DNA of 64,000 bases from an uncultured OM182 clade bacterium (lineage in GTDB: Bacteria > Pseudomonadota > Gammaproteobacteria > Pseudomonadales > Azotimanducaceae), in contig CAJJAA010000028.1 in NCBI GenBank assembly GCA_905182025.1, forward strand, positions 1 to 64,000, read 5' to 3'. Below, piece after piece: positions 26,618 through 34,460 of the stretch. How positions within the stretch are numbered: the stretch's first letter is position 1; every line of letters begins with the position of its first letter. The notes under the pieces were generated by a model that saw only the letters and a program-made list of their open reading frames with translations, searched no databases and had not been told where the DNA came from. The position numbers were made by a program, and so were the translations under genes.

Positions 26618-27322
26618 TTAAGTATTAGCCTTTAAAAAGGCGAGACATTGACTGACAGTATCGGCAATTTTATCCGGCGATTTCCACTCTTCAATAAGCT
26701 GGGCGTTCATTGCCAGCTCGCCAATTCGTCTTGATGTTGATTGCGGGTGATAAAGGTCGTCACCCATCAAGACGAGAAGCGGTGTGCTGCATTTAGCAAC
26801 AAAGCCTTCATCAACATTCAAGAGAAATTCTCCGTCGTACATGTTAGATCTGAATTGATTTAACGTAGCTTGGGGTATGCCGGAGAGCTCAGCTGCCCAA
26901 CTATCGAACATGCCATAAAACGCTTCTCGATTATTATCCAGGCCAATGGTTTGTTGAATGATTGCCGCAGCAACTCTTTCGGGCTGAGCTTGGATCAAGC
27001 CAAAACAATAGGGCCCGCCGATGCAGCCCCCCATGACATGGCACTTGTCGATGTGAAGTGAATCAAGCAGGTCAATGTGATCCTGTGTATAGGTCGGCCA
27101 ACCGTCTGCTTGGCTGATGGGCGCGCTTGACTGTCCGGCATTGCGCTGATCCATCGCAATCACTGTAAAGTCTTTCGAGAGTATATCGATAGGGTTCCAG
27201 GGTGATGATTGCCAAAATGATAATGCGGATCGCATCCCGCCTGGCGCAAAGAGAAGAATCGGAAAGCCTTCGCCATGAATTTCATAGTAAATCTTCGTAT
27301 CATCTTTTTCGAAAAAGGGCAC
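26618..27322 (-). CDS. Alpha/beta hydrolase-fold protein with Cys elbow and no visible catalytic His
   Basis: A 234-residue alpha/beta-hydrolase-fold protein: FPILLFAPGGMRS, DQRNAGQSSAP and a nucleophile elbow GGCIGG, in which Cys replaces the usual Ser. The acid could be Asp in VLMGDDLYHP. The C-terminal segment where the catalytic His normally sits (AQLIEEWKSPDKIADTVSQC) contains none. The protein may therefore be non-hydrolytic or use another chemistry; dienelactone hydrolases also use Cys but retain a His. GTG start with AGGAG 7 bases upstream. It converges with the carotenoid oxygenase gene. Confidence 0.82.
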   Translation of the reverse strand: MPFFEKDDTKIYYEIHGEGFPILLFAPGGMRSALSFWQSSPWNPIDILSKDFTVIAMDQRNAGQSSAPISQADGWPTYTQDHIDLLDSLHIDKCHVMGGCIGGPYCFGLIQAQPERVAAAIIQQTIGLDNNREAFYGMFDSWAAELSGIPQATLNQFRSNMYDGEFLLNVDEGFVAKCSTPLLVLMGDDLYHPQSTSRRIGELAMNAQLIEEWKSPDKIADTVSQCLAFLKANT

Positions 27323-27340
27323 AAGCGATCTCCTAGAGTT

Positions 27341-27378
27341 TGTTAATCGACGTCACCATACGAGAGTGATGATTAACA
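27341..27378. repeat. Imperfect 38-base palindrome between divergent genes
   Basis: TGTTAATC (27341-27348) pairs with GATTAACA (27371-27378), and inner TCAC (27353-27356) pairs with GTGA (27366-27369). It lies just upstream of the ribosome site of the minus-strand hydrolase and may be an operator or a leader hairpin. Confidence 0.5.
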
Positions 27379-27454
27379 GGCAATGGCTGAGAGATGATTA
27401 AGCCAATGTGTCCGCTGCTAAATAAATCAGTTGATCCTGACGACTTAATCAGTT

Positions 27455-27481
27455 TGACATTGATTTGCACTTTTTACATAT
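27455..27481 (+). promoter_or_regulatory. Possible promoter of the cis-prenyltransferase gene
   Basis: TTGACA (27455-27460) is followed after 15 bases by TACATA (27476-27481), or after 19 bases by TATCAA. Neither spacing is the ideal 17, but the -35 is perfect and the region is AT-rich. Confidence 0.35.
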
Positions 27482-27536
27482 CAAAGACAATGAACATCTG
27501 GAATAATCACTTTTTAATAAAAATGTTTTACCCATT

Positions 27537-28304
27537 ATGAATATTCTTGCGCCCTTCTATGGGTTTTACGAAAAATTATTGTGGAAGCAAGTTCATAAGG
27601 GACCTAACCCTCATCATATTGGCTTGATTGTTGATGGTAATCGACGTTTCGCGAAGCATCGCGGATTAGATAACCCAAATGATGGTCACTCGGCCGGCTC
27701 TGATCATCTCGAGGATTTCCTTGCTTGGTGTCGCAAGCTTGAAATCAAAATTGTTACTTTATACGCCTTCTCCACGGAAAATTTTAACCGTGATCCAGAA
27801 GAAGTCGACTATCTGATGACGCTCATCTTAAAGAAGCTTCGTCACTTTCAGTCTGATCCGATGATCAAAAAGGAAGAGGTAAGGATTAAGGTGATAGGGC
27901 GTAGAGACGATTTGTCGAATGAAATGCGAACCGAGATCGATAATATTGAGAGCATGACCTGCAATCACAGTCGTTTTCTGATTAATATTGCCATCAGCTA
28001 TGGGGGTCGCGCTGAAATTGTTGATGCTGTGAAGACCATTGCGGCCGAAGTGGCAGATGGAAAGCTACCCCTGGAGAACATTGACGAAGAGCTGTTTGGC
28101 AAATATCTGTACACGCAAGGGATACCCGATCCCGACCTCATCATTCGTACCTCCGGTGAGGAGCGATTAAGTGGTTTTTTACTCTGGCAAAGCGCCTATT
28201 CCGAATTGTATTTTACGGAGGTGTTTTGGCCGGCTTTTCGCAAAATTGACTTTTGGCGAGCGATTCGTATTTATCAGCAGCGAGAACGACGATTTGGTCG
28301 TTAG
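27537..28304 (+). CDS. Polyprenyl diphosphate synthase (cis-prenyltransferase, UppS family)
   Basis: A 255-residue cis-prenyltransferase. The catalytic loop is LIVDGNRRFAKHRG, with Asp and Asn in place. The bacterial consensus DGNGRWA is here DGNRRFA, the form usual in archaeal and eukaryotic enzymes. Further motifs are TLYAFSTENFNRDPEEVDYLM, ISYGGRAEI and the C-terminal IRTSGEERLSGFLLWQSAYSELYF. It condenses isopentenyl diphosphate onto an allylic primer in cis. The gene stands alone, without the dxr, cdsA or frr neighbours of the housekeeping uppS, so it is probably a second enzyme for another isoprenoid. No clear ribosome site precedes the ATG. Confidence 0.9.
   Translation: MNILAPFYGFYEKLLWKQVHKGPNPHHIGLIVDGNRRFAKHRGLDNPNDGHSAGSDHLEDFLAWCRKLEIKIVTLYAFSTENFNRDPEEVDYLMTLILKKLRHFQSDPMIKKEEVRIKVIGRRDDLSNEMRTEIDNIESMTCNHSRFLINIAISYGGRAEIVDAVKTIAAEVADGKLPLENIDEELFGKYLYTQGIPDPDLIIRTSGEERLSGFLLWQSAYSELYFTEVFWPAFRKIDFWRAIRIYQQRERRFGR
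28285..28302 (+). terminator. Small hairpin overlapping the cis-prenyltransferase stop
   Basis: AACGAC (28285-28290) pairs with GTCGTT (28297-28302) around GATTTG, ending within the TAG stop codon. There is no T-run. Weak on its own, it fits the recurring pattern of stop-codon hairpins in this window. Confidence 0.3.
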
Positions 28305-28489
28305 CAGCCATCGGGTTGTTTACAACGCCCTTTAAAAGAGTCGGCGCAAATGGTTGAAGATGAATAGAGAAGTTACGGTGTGTTTGCGTGAGTGGGTAGG
28401 CGTTTATCTTTCTGCTACCTCGTGCGGACTTGGATGCTGCCGTTGTCAACGCTTACAGGGTGCGTATCGCTGTCGCGACACGGCCTAAC

Positions 28490-29008
28490 TCAACGCTGTG
28501 GCGTAACCTCAAAAATCCAAGTGCCATTTGCAGCGATATCTTCAACACTGGCGTTCGATGGATACTTGCGATTCAACTCATCAACAATTGCTGGAATCAA
28601 TGGATCATCCGCCGTGAGTCTTAATAATTGTGTGTCGTAGATTCGTCCATCAATACGAATTTTTGACCGCGGGTCCTGCTCAGTGTGTTTTGGCCATTGT
28701 TTCCAAATCTTACCTATTTTTGTATTCATGTATCCGCTCGGAACAAAGGCACGCTCATCAATGACTGCGAACCAAGTAGTCCGTGATCTTTCAGGCTTAA
28801 TTGATTGAACTTGAATTGTTTGTTTGTCCTTTAACGAAGGCCAATCCGGCGCGACATTAGACATAGGTGTGCCAGATTTAAAGGCGCCACCGGAGAATAT
28901 CTCAATGGGCCCATCATGCATGCTCATGTAGAACAAGAACCCAAAAAAGGACAGGCACGTCACCAAAATAAAGATAACTAGCCATTTAAAATAGTTCATA
29001 TCATTCAT
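28490..29008 (-). CDS. Membrane-anchored hypothetical protein, possible split-barrel fold
   Basis: A 172-residue protein with one N-terminal transmembrane helix (WLVIFILVTCLSFFGFLFYM) and a periplasmic C-terminal domain. The domain contains RSRTTWFAVIDERAFVPSG, KIWKQWPKHTEQDPRSKIRIDGRIYDTQLLRL and a helical end. The alternation of strands and the RTTWFAV / DPRSKIRIDG pattern loosely resembles small FMN-binding split-barrel proteins (DUF2255-like), but I cannot confirm this. A start at the internal ATG (28999) would drop three residues. It converges with the cis-prenyltransferase gene. Function unknown. Confidence 0.75.
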   Translation of the reverse strand: MNDMNYFKWLVIFILVTCLSFFGFLFYMSMHDGPIEIFSGGAFKSGTPMSNVAPDWPSLKDKQTIQVQSIKPERSRTTWFAVIDERAFVPSGYMNTKIGKIWKQWPKHTEQDPRSKIRIDGRIYDTQLLRLTADDPLIPAIVDELNRKYPSNASVEDIAANGTWIFEVTPQR

Positions 29009-29168
29009 ATCGAATACTGGAACCTAGAACATAGCGACCCATGAAGTCGTTTGCAATGGTAAGTGAGATTCGCATGGTGGTAGGATGCGTGCCATCCGAG
29101 AATTTGATACTTGGATTTTAAGTCATGTTAAGTGATGGATGTTAACGATTTATTCGAACGTCGCGCGT

Positions 29169-29702
29169 CTATTTAGACCGTATTTTGATAAGGGTCCAAA
29201 GCCTTTCACCCATTGAGATTAACGTCGTGGCGATCAGTACAAAAGCGATGTAGTAAAAGTATTGAGTGGGGATAAGATATATACCTAGGGCATGTTGCAT
29301 GATTGGAAATCCCGCCAGAATAAAATAAGCAATACCGTTATAACGACCGAGTTTGCTTGCCCGTAATGGGAGACCAACAAGGGCTTTTGAATCGAGGGTG
29401 TATTGGCTGAATGCCATGATGACCAAAATGGGTAGCAGCCAGGGCACGAGCCCCATACTAGCTTCTGCTAGGAGCATAAGTGCCACCATAAAGGCATCGC
29501 TGCCGTGATCGATTAGTCCGCCGAGTGCTGAGGTCTGCTGCCATCTGCGCGCGAGCCATCCATCAAGTAAATCGGTTGCGATTGCTGTCATGAGTGCGAC
29601 GGCAGCGGGCAGCCATAGGTTCTCGATAATAGACCAGGCAGCCAAAGGTCCAAGGATAAGCCTTGAGGCACTTAGTAAATTGGGTAGGGAAAATATATTC
29701 AT
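29169..29702 (-). CDS. CDP-alcohol phosphatidyltransferase family protein
   Basis: A 177-residue integral membrane enzyme with about five helices. The full catalytic signature D-x2-DG-x2-AR-x8-G-x3-D-x3-D is present (DLLDGWLAR through LIDHGSD). It transfers a phosphatidyl or similar group from a CDP-linked lipid or alcohol to an acceptor alcohol in the inner membrane; the acceptor cannot be told, and it is not clearly PgsA or PssA. I start at ATG 29702, which gives the typical MNIFSLPNLLSASRL opening; ATG 29717 and TTG 29729 are longer options. It is divergent from the NAD-binding epimerase-like gene with under 90 bp between. Confidence 0.87.
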   Translation of the reverse strand: MNIFSLPNLLSASRLILGPLAAWSIIENLWLPAAVALMTAIATDLLDGWLARRWQQTSALGGLIDHGSDAFMVALMLLAEASMGLVPWLLPILVIMAFSQYTLDSKALVGLPLRASKLGRYNGIAYFILAGFPIMQHALGIYLIPTQYFYYIAFVLIATTLISMGERLWTLIKIRSK

Positions 29703-29787
29703 GCTGATAGAGGGCATGATACGGTGCAATCCAGTCGGATTCCAAGCGCCAAGTACGTCTTTGCGAAATAGTTAAGGATAAAATTTT

Positions 29788-30663
29788 ATGAACATAGCCA
29801 TTACCGGCGCGAACGGCCATCTCGGTATCAGGTTGATCCGGCGTCTGAGTGATAATCATACTGTGAAAGCGATTGTGCGTTCAGATCGAGCGAAGCAGGC
29901 GCTTATGCACACATTTCCAGACTTAGATGTTGTTGTGGTCAATTATCTCAAATCGGATGAGTTGGCGAACGCTCTATTGGGCTGCGAACAAGTTATCCAC
30001 CTTGTGGGCATCATCAAGGAGTCAAAAACAGCAACCTTTTCCGATGCACATGAAAATAGCTGTCGCGCTCTGTCTGTTGCAGCGCAACGTAGTGATGTGA
30101 AACGTATTGTTTATCTCAATATCATAGGCGCGTCGGTTCAATCTAAGAACGCTTGCCTTCAATCCAGAGGGCACGCAGAAGCAATATTAACGGCTGGCGA
30201 TGTGCCTGCATCGATCCTTCGGATTCCGATGGTGTTGGGTGAAGGGGACTATGCCTCGATGGCTCTGAAGAAAAATTCGAGCGCGAAGCGTGCCTTTACC
30301 TTCAGGGCGGATTCACTTGAGCAGCCAATCTATGCAGAGGATGTCGTCGATGCGGTCAGTGCTATTTTGGCTCGACAAACAAATGGTGAATGGGATCTTG
30401 CTGGAATTGAATCCGTCTCCCGCCGGGATCTGATTCTGCGAGCTGCGAGCCTATTTAACAATTCCCCTAAGGTGACATCTTTACCTATATCGATAGGACT
30501 CACGCTGGCATTTTTCCTTGAGCTCCTGCCGAACCCACCGGTAACACGCGCGATGCTTGGTGTGCTAGACCATGATGACCAGATAGATGTGAAACCGACC
30601 TGTGACGAGCTTGATTTGACGTTGACGAGTCTTGATGAAACCTTAAAGAAGGTTTTAACTTAG
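29788..30663 (+). CDS. NAD(P)-binding atypical SDR (NDUFA9/NmrA-like)
   Basis: A 291-residue Rossmann protein. The N-terminal ITGANGHLGIRLIRRL is the GxxGxxG dinucleotide loop of atypical SDRs, followed by CEQVIHLVGIIKES, VKRIVYLNIIGAS and ILRIPMVLGEGD. The YxxxK catalytic pair is not obvious, as in many NmrA- and NDUFA9-like members that act as sensors or assembly factors or reduce small ketones. The start has an AAGGA site at good spacing. It is divergent from the CDP-alcohol phosphatidyltransferase gene, and a membrane-lipid or quinone role could be suspected but is not shown. Confidence 0.82.
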   Translation: MNIAITGANGHLGIRLIRRLSDNHTVKAIVRSDRAKQALMHTFPDLDVVVVNYLKSDELANALLGCEQVIHLVGIIKESKTATFSDAHENSCRALSVAAQRSDVKRIVYLNIIGASVQSKNACLQSRGHAEAILTAGDVPASILRIPMVLGEGDYASMALKKNSSAKRAFTFRADSLEQPIYAEDVVDAVSAILARQTNGEWDLAGIESVSRRDLILRAASLFNNSPKVTSLPISIGLTLAFFLELLPNPPVTRAMLGVLDHDDQIDVKPTCDELDLTLTSLDETLKKVLT

Positions 30664-30727
30664 CGTTAAACAAACCCGCTGCGTTGTAATTTGATACGAC
30701 CACATGTCGCTAAACCAAAATAAAACA

Positions 30728-30745
30728 GTGGCGGACGCACGCCAC
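30728..30745 (+). repeat. Leader hairpin before the serine hydrolase gene
   Basis: GTGGCG (30728-30733) pairs with CGCCAC (30740-30745) around GACGCA, 23 bases upstream of the ATG at 30769. It does not cover the ribosome site. Function unknown. Confidence 0.35.
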
Positions 30746-30768
30746 CGCAACGAAGAAGAGAATAAGAT

Positions 30769-31992
30769 ATGTCTGTAAACATGAAGTTGGAACCTGAAAA
30801 GGCCGGTTTTTCTAAGCAGAGATTAGACTGGATCGAAGCCCATCTGAATCGAAACTATATTGAAACCGGTAAGATATCTGGCTGCCAGGTTCTTGTAAGT
30901 CGATTCGGTCATACCGCATATGCAAAGTCGTTAGGTGTGATGGACATAGAACGTAACAAGCCCATGCAGGATGATGCGATTTTCAGAATCTATTCTATGA
31001 GCAAACCCATCACCTCAATCGCCTTGATGCAGCTATACGAACAGGGCCATTTCCAATTAAACGATCCGATTTATCGCGTGGTGCCGCAGTGGCGCGACCA
31101 ACAAGTTTGGGTATCAGGTGAAGGCGAGCAGATGCAAACCCGGGCACCGAAACAACCGATGACCTTTCGGCACATACTGAATCATTCAAGTGGCATTACT
31201 TACGGCGCAACCGCACATCCGGTTGATCGAGCTTACCGTGCGATGGATGTCAGGCGTGATAAAGGCGAAACCTTATCGGGCTTTATGAACAAATTAGCGA
31301 AGGTGCCGCTTCGCTTCGATCCGGGCGAGCAATGGCATTATTCTTACTCAACCGATGTTTGTGGCGGGCTGGTTGAAGCGATTTCCGGTATGCCCTTCGA
31401 TGAGTACTTAGCTAAGCATATCTTTGAACCACTCGGCATGAACGACACGAGTTTTTTTGTTGCAGATGAAAAGAAGGATCGTTTTACAGCGAACTACAGT
31501 CGCCATAAAGATAAGTCCTTGAGATTGGTTGATGATCCATTAGATAGTCCTTATCTTCACAACCCTGCTTTTTTCTCCGGCGGTGGTGGACTCACCAGTA
31601 CGACGTTGGACTATTACAAGTTTTGTGAAATGTTGCGCCGTGGTGGAGAGCTCGACGGTCATCGAATAATAGGTTCACGCACGTTAGAGATGATGTACTC
31701 AAATCACCTCAAAGATGATCAGGATCTATCTCGACTGGCGATTGGCGCTTTCTCGGAGACCGCCTATGAAGGCGTGGGCTTTGGCTTAGGCTTTGCGACG
31801 ACAATGGATCAATCGGTCGCCGGTTCGACTGGCGTTGGCGATTACTATTGGGGAGGGGCGGCCTCGACTATTTTTTGGGTTGACCCTGTAGAGGATCTGA
31901 TCGTCATCTTTATGACTCAATTTATGCCGTCAAACACATTTAACTTTCGTGGCCAACTGAAGAACATTGTATATGGTGCAATCGAGGATTAA
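30769..31992 (+). CDS. Serine hydrolase of the class C beta-lactamase / EstB family
   Basis: A 407-residue penicillin-binding-fold hydrolase. The nucleophile motif SxxK is YSMSKP (Ser76, Lys79), the second motif Tyr is in WHYSYSTDVCG, and the third motif is YYWGGAASTIFWVDP, where GGA replaces the KTG of true beta-lactamases. This set fits esterase or lactonase members such as EstB rather than cephalosporinases. No signal peptide is seen, so it is probably cytoplasmic. It cleaves ester, lactone or amide bonds; substrate unknown. Confidence 0.9.
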   Translation: MSVNMKLEPEKAGFSKQRLDWIEAHLNRNYIETGKISGCQVLVSRFGHTAYAKSLGVMDIERNKPMQDDAIFRIYSMSKPITSIALMQLYEQGHFQLNDPIYRVVPQWRDQQVWVSGEGEQMQTRAPKQPMTFRHILNHSSGITYGATAHPVDRAYRAMDVRRDKGETLSGFMNKLAKVPLRFDPGEQWHYSYSTDVCGGLVEAISGMPFDEYLAKHIFEPLGMNDTSFFVADEKKDRFTANYSRHKDKSLRLVDDPLDSPYLHNPAFFSGGGGLTSTTLDYYKFCEMLRRGGELDGHRIIGSRTLEMMYSNHLKDDQDLSRLAIGAFSETAYEGVGFGLGFATTMDQSVAGSTGVGDYYWGGAASTIFWVDPVEDLIVIFMTQFMPSNTFNFRGQLKNIVYGAIED

Positions 31993-32050
31993 CGGGTACG
32001 CCTGATCTAACTTATCAAGCAGATCATGCAAACAGATTCTCGTCGCCATG

Positions 32051-32080
32051 AGGACTGAAGCCGTCAAAGGCTTCAGTTCT
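32051..32080. terminator. 12-bp hairpin between convergent genes, no U-tract
   Basis: AGGACTGAAGCC (32051-32062) pairs with GGCTTCAGTTCT (32069-32080) around GTCAAA, with one G-T wobble. It lies between the serine hydrolase stop (31992) and the SDR stop (32095). Neither strand shows a T-run after the stem. Confidence 0.55.
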
Positions 32081-32094
32081 CAGCGCGGGTTCGA

Positions 32095-32811
32095 CTAAGG
32101 TAACAATTGTCCGCCATCAACGTCGATGGTAACACCTGTCATGTAGTTGTTGGTTAGAGTCAGCAATATTGCACTAGCAACTTCTTCCGGTAAACCTGCG
32201 CGCTGTAACAAAATTCCCTTGCTCATATTGGCGAGATTTTCGTCTTTTTTATCACCCATCCAGTCGAACATACCTGTATTCGTCGTACCAGGTGCGACGA
32301 CGTTGACGCGCCTTGGTGCCAACTCAGTTGCTAGTGCCCGGGTCAAAGCTTCGACAGCGTTACCCACACAAGAAATAGAAGACATGCCCGGGTTACATTT
32401 TCTTGCGGGTGTGCCGCTCACTAAGGTCACTGAGCCCGTGTCTGTAAGATGCGGAACGCCTTGTCTGACGACATTGCAGTAGCCCCAAAATTTGTCGAAG
32501 GCTTCGCTGAATTGTTCAGCAGTCTGTTCCATAAAGGGTTTCATGGTGCGATTCGCGCCCGTTGCAGCGCCGACAATATGATCGACCGTACCGACGGATT
32601 TGAACAGTTTTGCCAAACCGTCGAGGTCATGGGTGTCACAGGCTTCAAAATTGATATTTGGAAACTGACTCGCAGCGCTCTTCACCCTGTCTTCGGACCG
32701 GCCAACAGCCCATACATTGGCACCTTCGTCGCTCGCCTGAATGGCGGTTGCAAGTCCGATTCCTGATGTTCCGCCGATGATGACGATGTTCTTGCCCGTT
32801 AAACTGCCCAT
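32095..32811 (-). CDS. SDR-family protein lacking the YxxxK active site
   Basis: A 238-residue short-chain dehydrogenase fold. The cofactor loop is GGTSGIGLA and the C-terminal strand VNVVAPGTTNTGMF is normal. Where Tyr and Lys of YxxxK should lie, the sequence reads MSSISCVGNAVEALTRALA, with Ile at the Tyr position and Gly at the Lys position. The NNAG motif is also changed (VGAATGAN). A sub-group of bacterial SDRs shares this loss; its chemistry is unclear. The ATG has an AGGA site. It is encoded in the same direction as the upstream GPH transporter, 85 bp away. Confidence 0.85.
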   Translation of the reverse strand: MGSLTGKNIVIIGGTSGIGLATAIQASDEGANVWAVGRSEDRVKSAASQFPNINFEACDTHDLDGLAKLFKSVGTVDHIVGAATGANRTMKPFMEQTAEQFSEAFDKFWGYCNVVRQGVPHLTDTGSVTLVSGTPARKCNPGMSSISCVGNAVEALTRALATELAPRRVNVVAPGTTNTGMFDWMGDKKDENLANMSKGILLQRAGLPEEVASAILLTLTNNYMTGVTIDVDGGQLLP

Positions 32812-32896
32812 GAGAATTTCCTATTGTGATTTTTTAGTTGTAAGGAATATAACCTGACGACTCAGCGGGCGAAACCCATCGAGCACAGATGTTCGA

Positions 32897-34306
32897 TTAT
32901 TCTGTTGATTGCGCTGCGCGTATTCGAGCGGCAATGACTTTCCTGACCTCACTGTGTTCAAACTCATTAAATGAAAATTTTAAAAACAGAATGCCGCCAA
33001 AAAAGTAGCCGCAGGCAGGTAAGATCGAAAAGAGTAACCGCAACGCTTCTATCGTTTCTGGAGATTGCGCGGCATTGGGCTCGAATCCGGTCCACTGCAA
33101 TACGACCCCAGTTACGATAGCCGTCAGTGATGCTGCGGCCTTTTTTACCATGTTCGAAACAGCGTAGTAGGCGCCTTCCTTTCTTTCGCCAGTAAGGTAC
33201 TCGTCATAGTCGACAATGTCAGCTTTGATTGAGGGCTCAATCACGAGTGCAATACCGCTGCTGATGCCAAACACAAAAGAGATAACCCAGATCATCATCG
33301 GATAGTCGAGAGCGAAATAGTAGGCGACGAAACAGCCTGAGGTGAGGAATAGGGAAATCGTCCAGAGAAGTTTCTTGCCCGTAATGGAAGCGAGCTTTAT
33401 CCATAAGGGTGTAAATGCAACCTGAGGAATAACGTAACTGATGAGTACCGAGATCATAAACAAGGATGGTTCGAGCGGCATTAAATCCTTTGGGATCACG
33501 TAATCAATCATGTAAGGAACCAGTAAACCGATACTGGCGGCGCCAAAGGTCTCAATCGCGAAAACTGTCAGCAGGAGTAGCGAGTGGGGGTTTTTGAAAA
33601 CATCTGAGAATGACTTGTAGGGGTTCTTCGAGCCTCGATCTTGATAATCAGGCCGTTCTGGTAATATTTTGGTCGAGGCAATAATGAGAATGACCACAGC
33701 GATGGCGGCACCGGCAGAAAGATATCGAGCAAATTCTCTTTTATCATCAGCGCTATCGAGGGAATATAGCGCGAGTAGTCCGAGTCCGCTGCCGATAGAG
33801 CTGATCATGTGGATGTAACCAAACAATCTTGTACGTTCGTGATAGTTCGGCGTGAGTTCTATGCCTAATGCGCCGTGCGGAACAGTGAAAGCCGTCGAAG
33901 CTGTTTCATAAGTGATAATCGCGAGTGCCATCCAAGCGACCAGCATCCAGCCCTCGAGTACTTCAGGCGGGGACCAGATCATGGTCAAACCCAGACCAAT
34001 TGGCACAGCCGAGGCAAACAGCCATATTCGCCGTCGTCCATATTTAGACTTTGTATTGTCGGACAGATAACCCGCAAGCGGATCAGAGACCGCGTCCCAA
34101 AGTCGGGAGGCAAACAAGATGGCGCCCATCGCGGCCGGTGCAATGAGCAGGACGTCGGTTGAGAACTTCATTGCGTACGTGCTGAAGAGCAATCCCATAA
34201 CGCCGAAGCCGATTCTTGGCAACGAGTAAGCCCAGATGAGGGGGTTGGCCAGTCTTTCAGCACCTGCGCTGCCGACTGCGTTGGGATTGAGGTTGGGATC
34301 TGTCAA
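32897..34306 (-). CDS. MFS transporter, GPH (glycoside-pentoside-hexuronide) type
   Basis: A 469-residue, twelve-helix major facilitator. The loop 2-3 signature DPLAGYLSDNTKSKYGRRRIWLF is that of the GPH:cation symporter group (melibiose carrier family), and FTVPHGALGIELTPNYHERTRLFGY is the second conserved block. The group imports sugars, glycosides or, in many marine and sphingomonad-type clusters, unknown organic solutes with a cation. The start is TTG; an in-frame stop lies only a few codons upstream, so no ATG option exists. A second member of the family begins at 63875. Confidence 0.9.
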   Translation of the reverse strand: MTDPNLNPNAVGSAGAERLANPLIWAYSLPRIGFGVMGLLFSTYAMKFSTDVLLIAPAAMGAILFASRLWDAVSDPLAGYLSDNTKSKYGRRRIWLFASAVPIGLGLTMIWSPPEVLEGWMLVAWMALAIITYETASTAFTVPHGALGIELTPNYHERTRLFGYIHMISSIGSGLGLLALYSLDSADDKREFARYLSAGAAIAVVILIIASTKILPERPDYQDRGSKNPYKSFSDVFKNPHSLLLLTVFAIETFGAASIGLLVPYMIDYVIPKDLMPLEPSLFMISVLISYVIPQVAFTPLWIKLASITGKKLLWTISLFLTSGCFVAYYFALDYPMMIWVISFVFGISSGIALVIEPSIKADIVDYDEYLTGERKEGAYYAVSNMVKKAAASLTAIVTGVVLQWTGFEPNAAQSPETIEALRLLFSILPACGYFFGGILFLKFSFNEFEHSEVRKVIAARIRAAQSTE

Positions 34307-34460
34307 GTTAGACCCATTGAGTATCTAGAATTCTGAGCTCGGTGAGCTTTGAACGTGATTGGACTAAGCTAAGTTTGGCTGAAAGCGCTTGGTTAAAAAT
34401 GTTAATGCCTGCCTAAACCGGTGTTGATAAGTTCAATATACATTGGATGAGGTTTCAATA

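Noticed and set aside
27537-28304. Assignment of the cis-prenyltransferase as the essential uppS gene
   Set aside because: The catalytic loop is DGNRRFA rather than DGNGRWA and the usual neighbours are missing, so I gave no gene symbol.
30769-31992. Beta-lactamase conferring drug resistance
   Set aside because: The third motif is GGA-like rather than KTG and there is no signal peptide; the esterase branch fits better.
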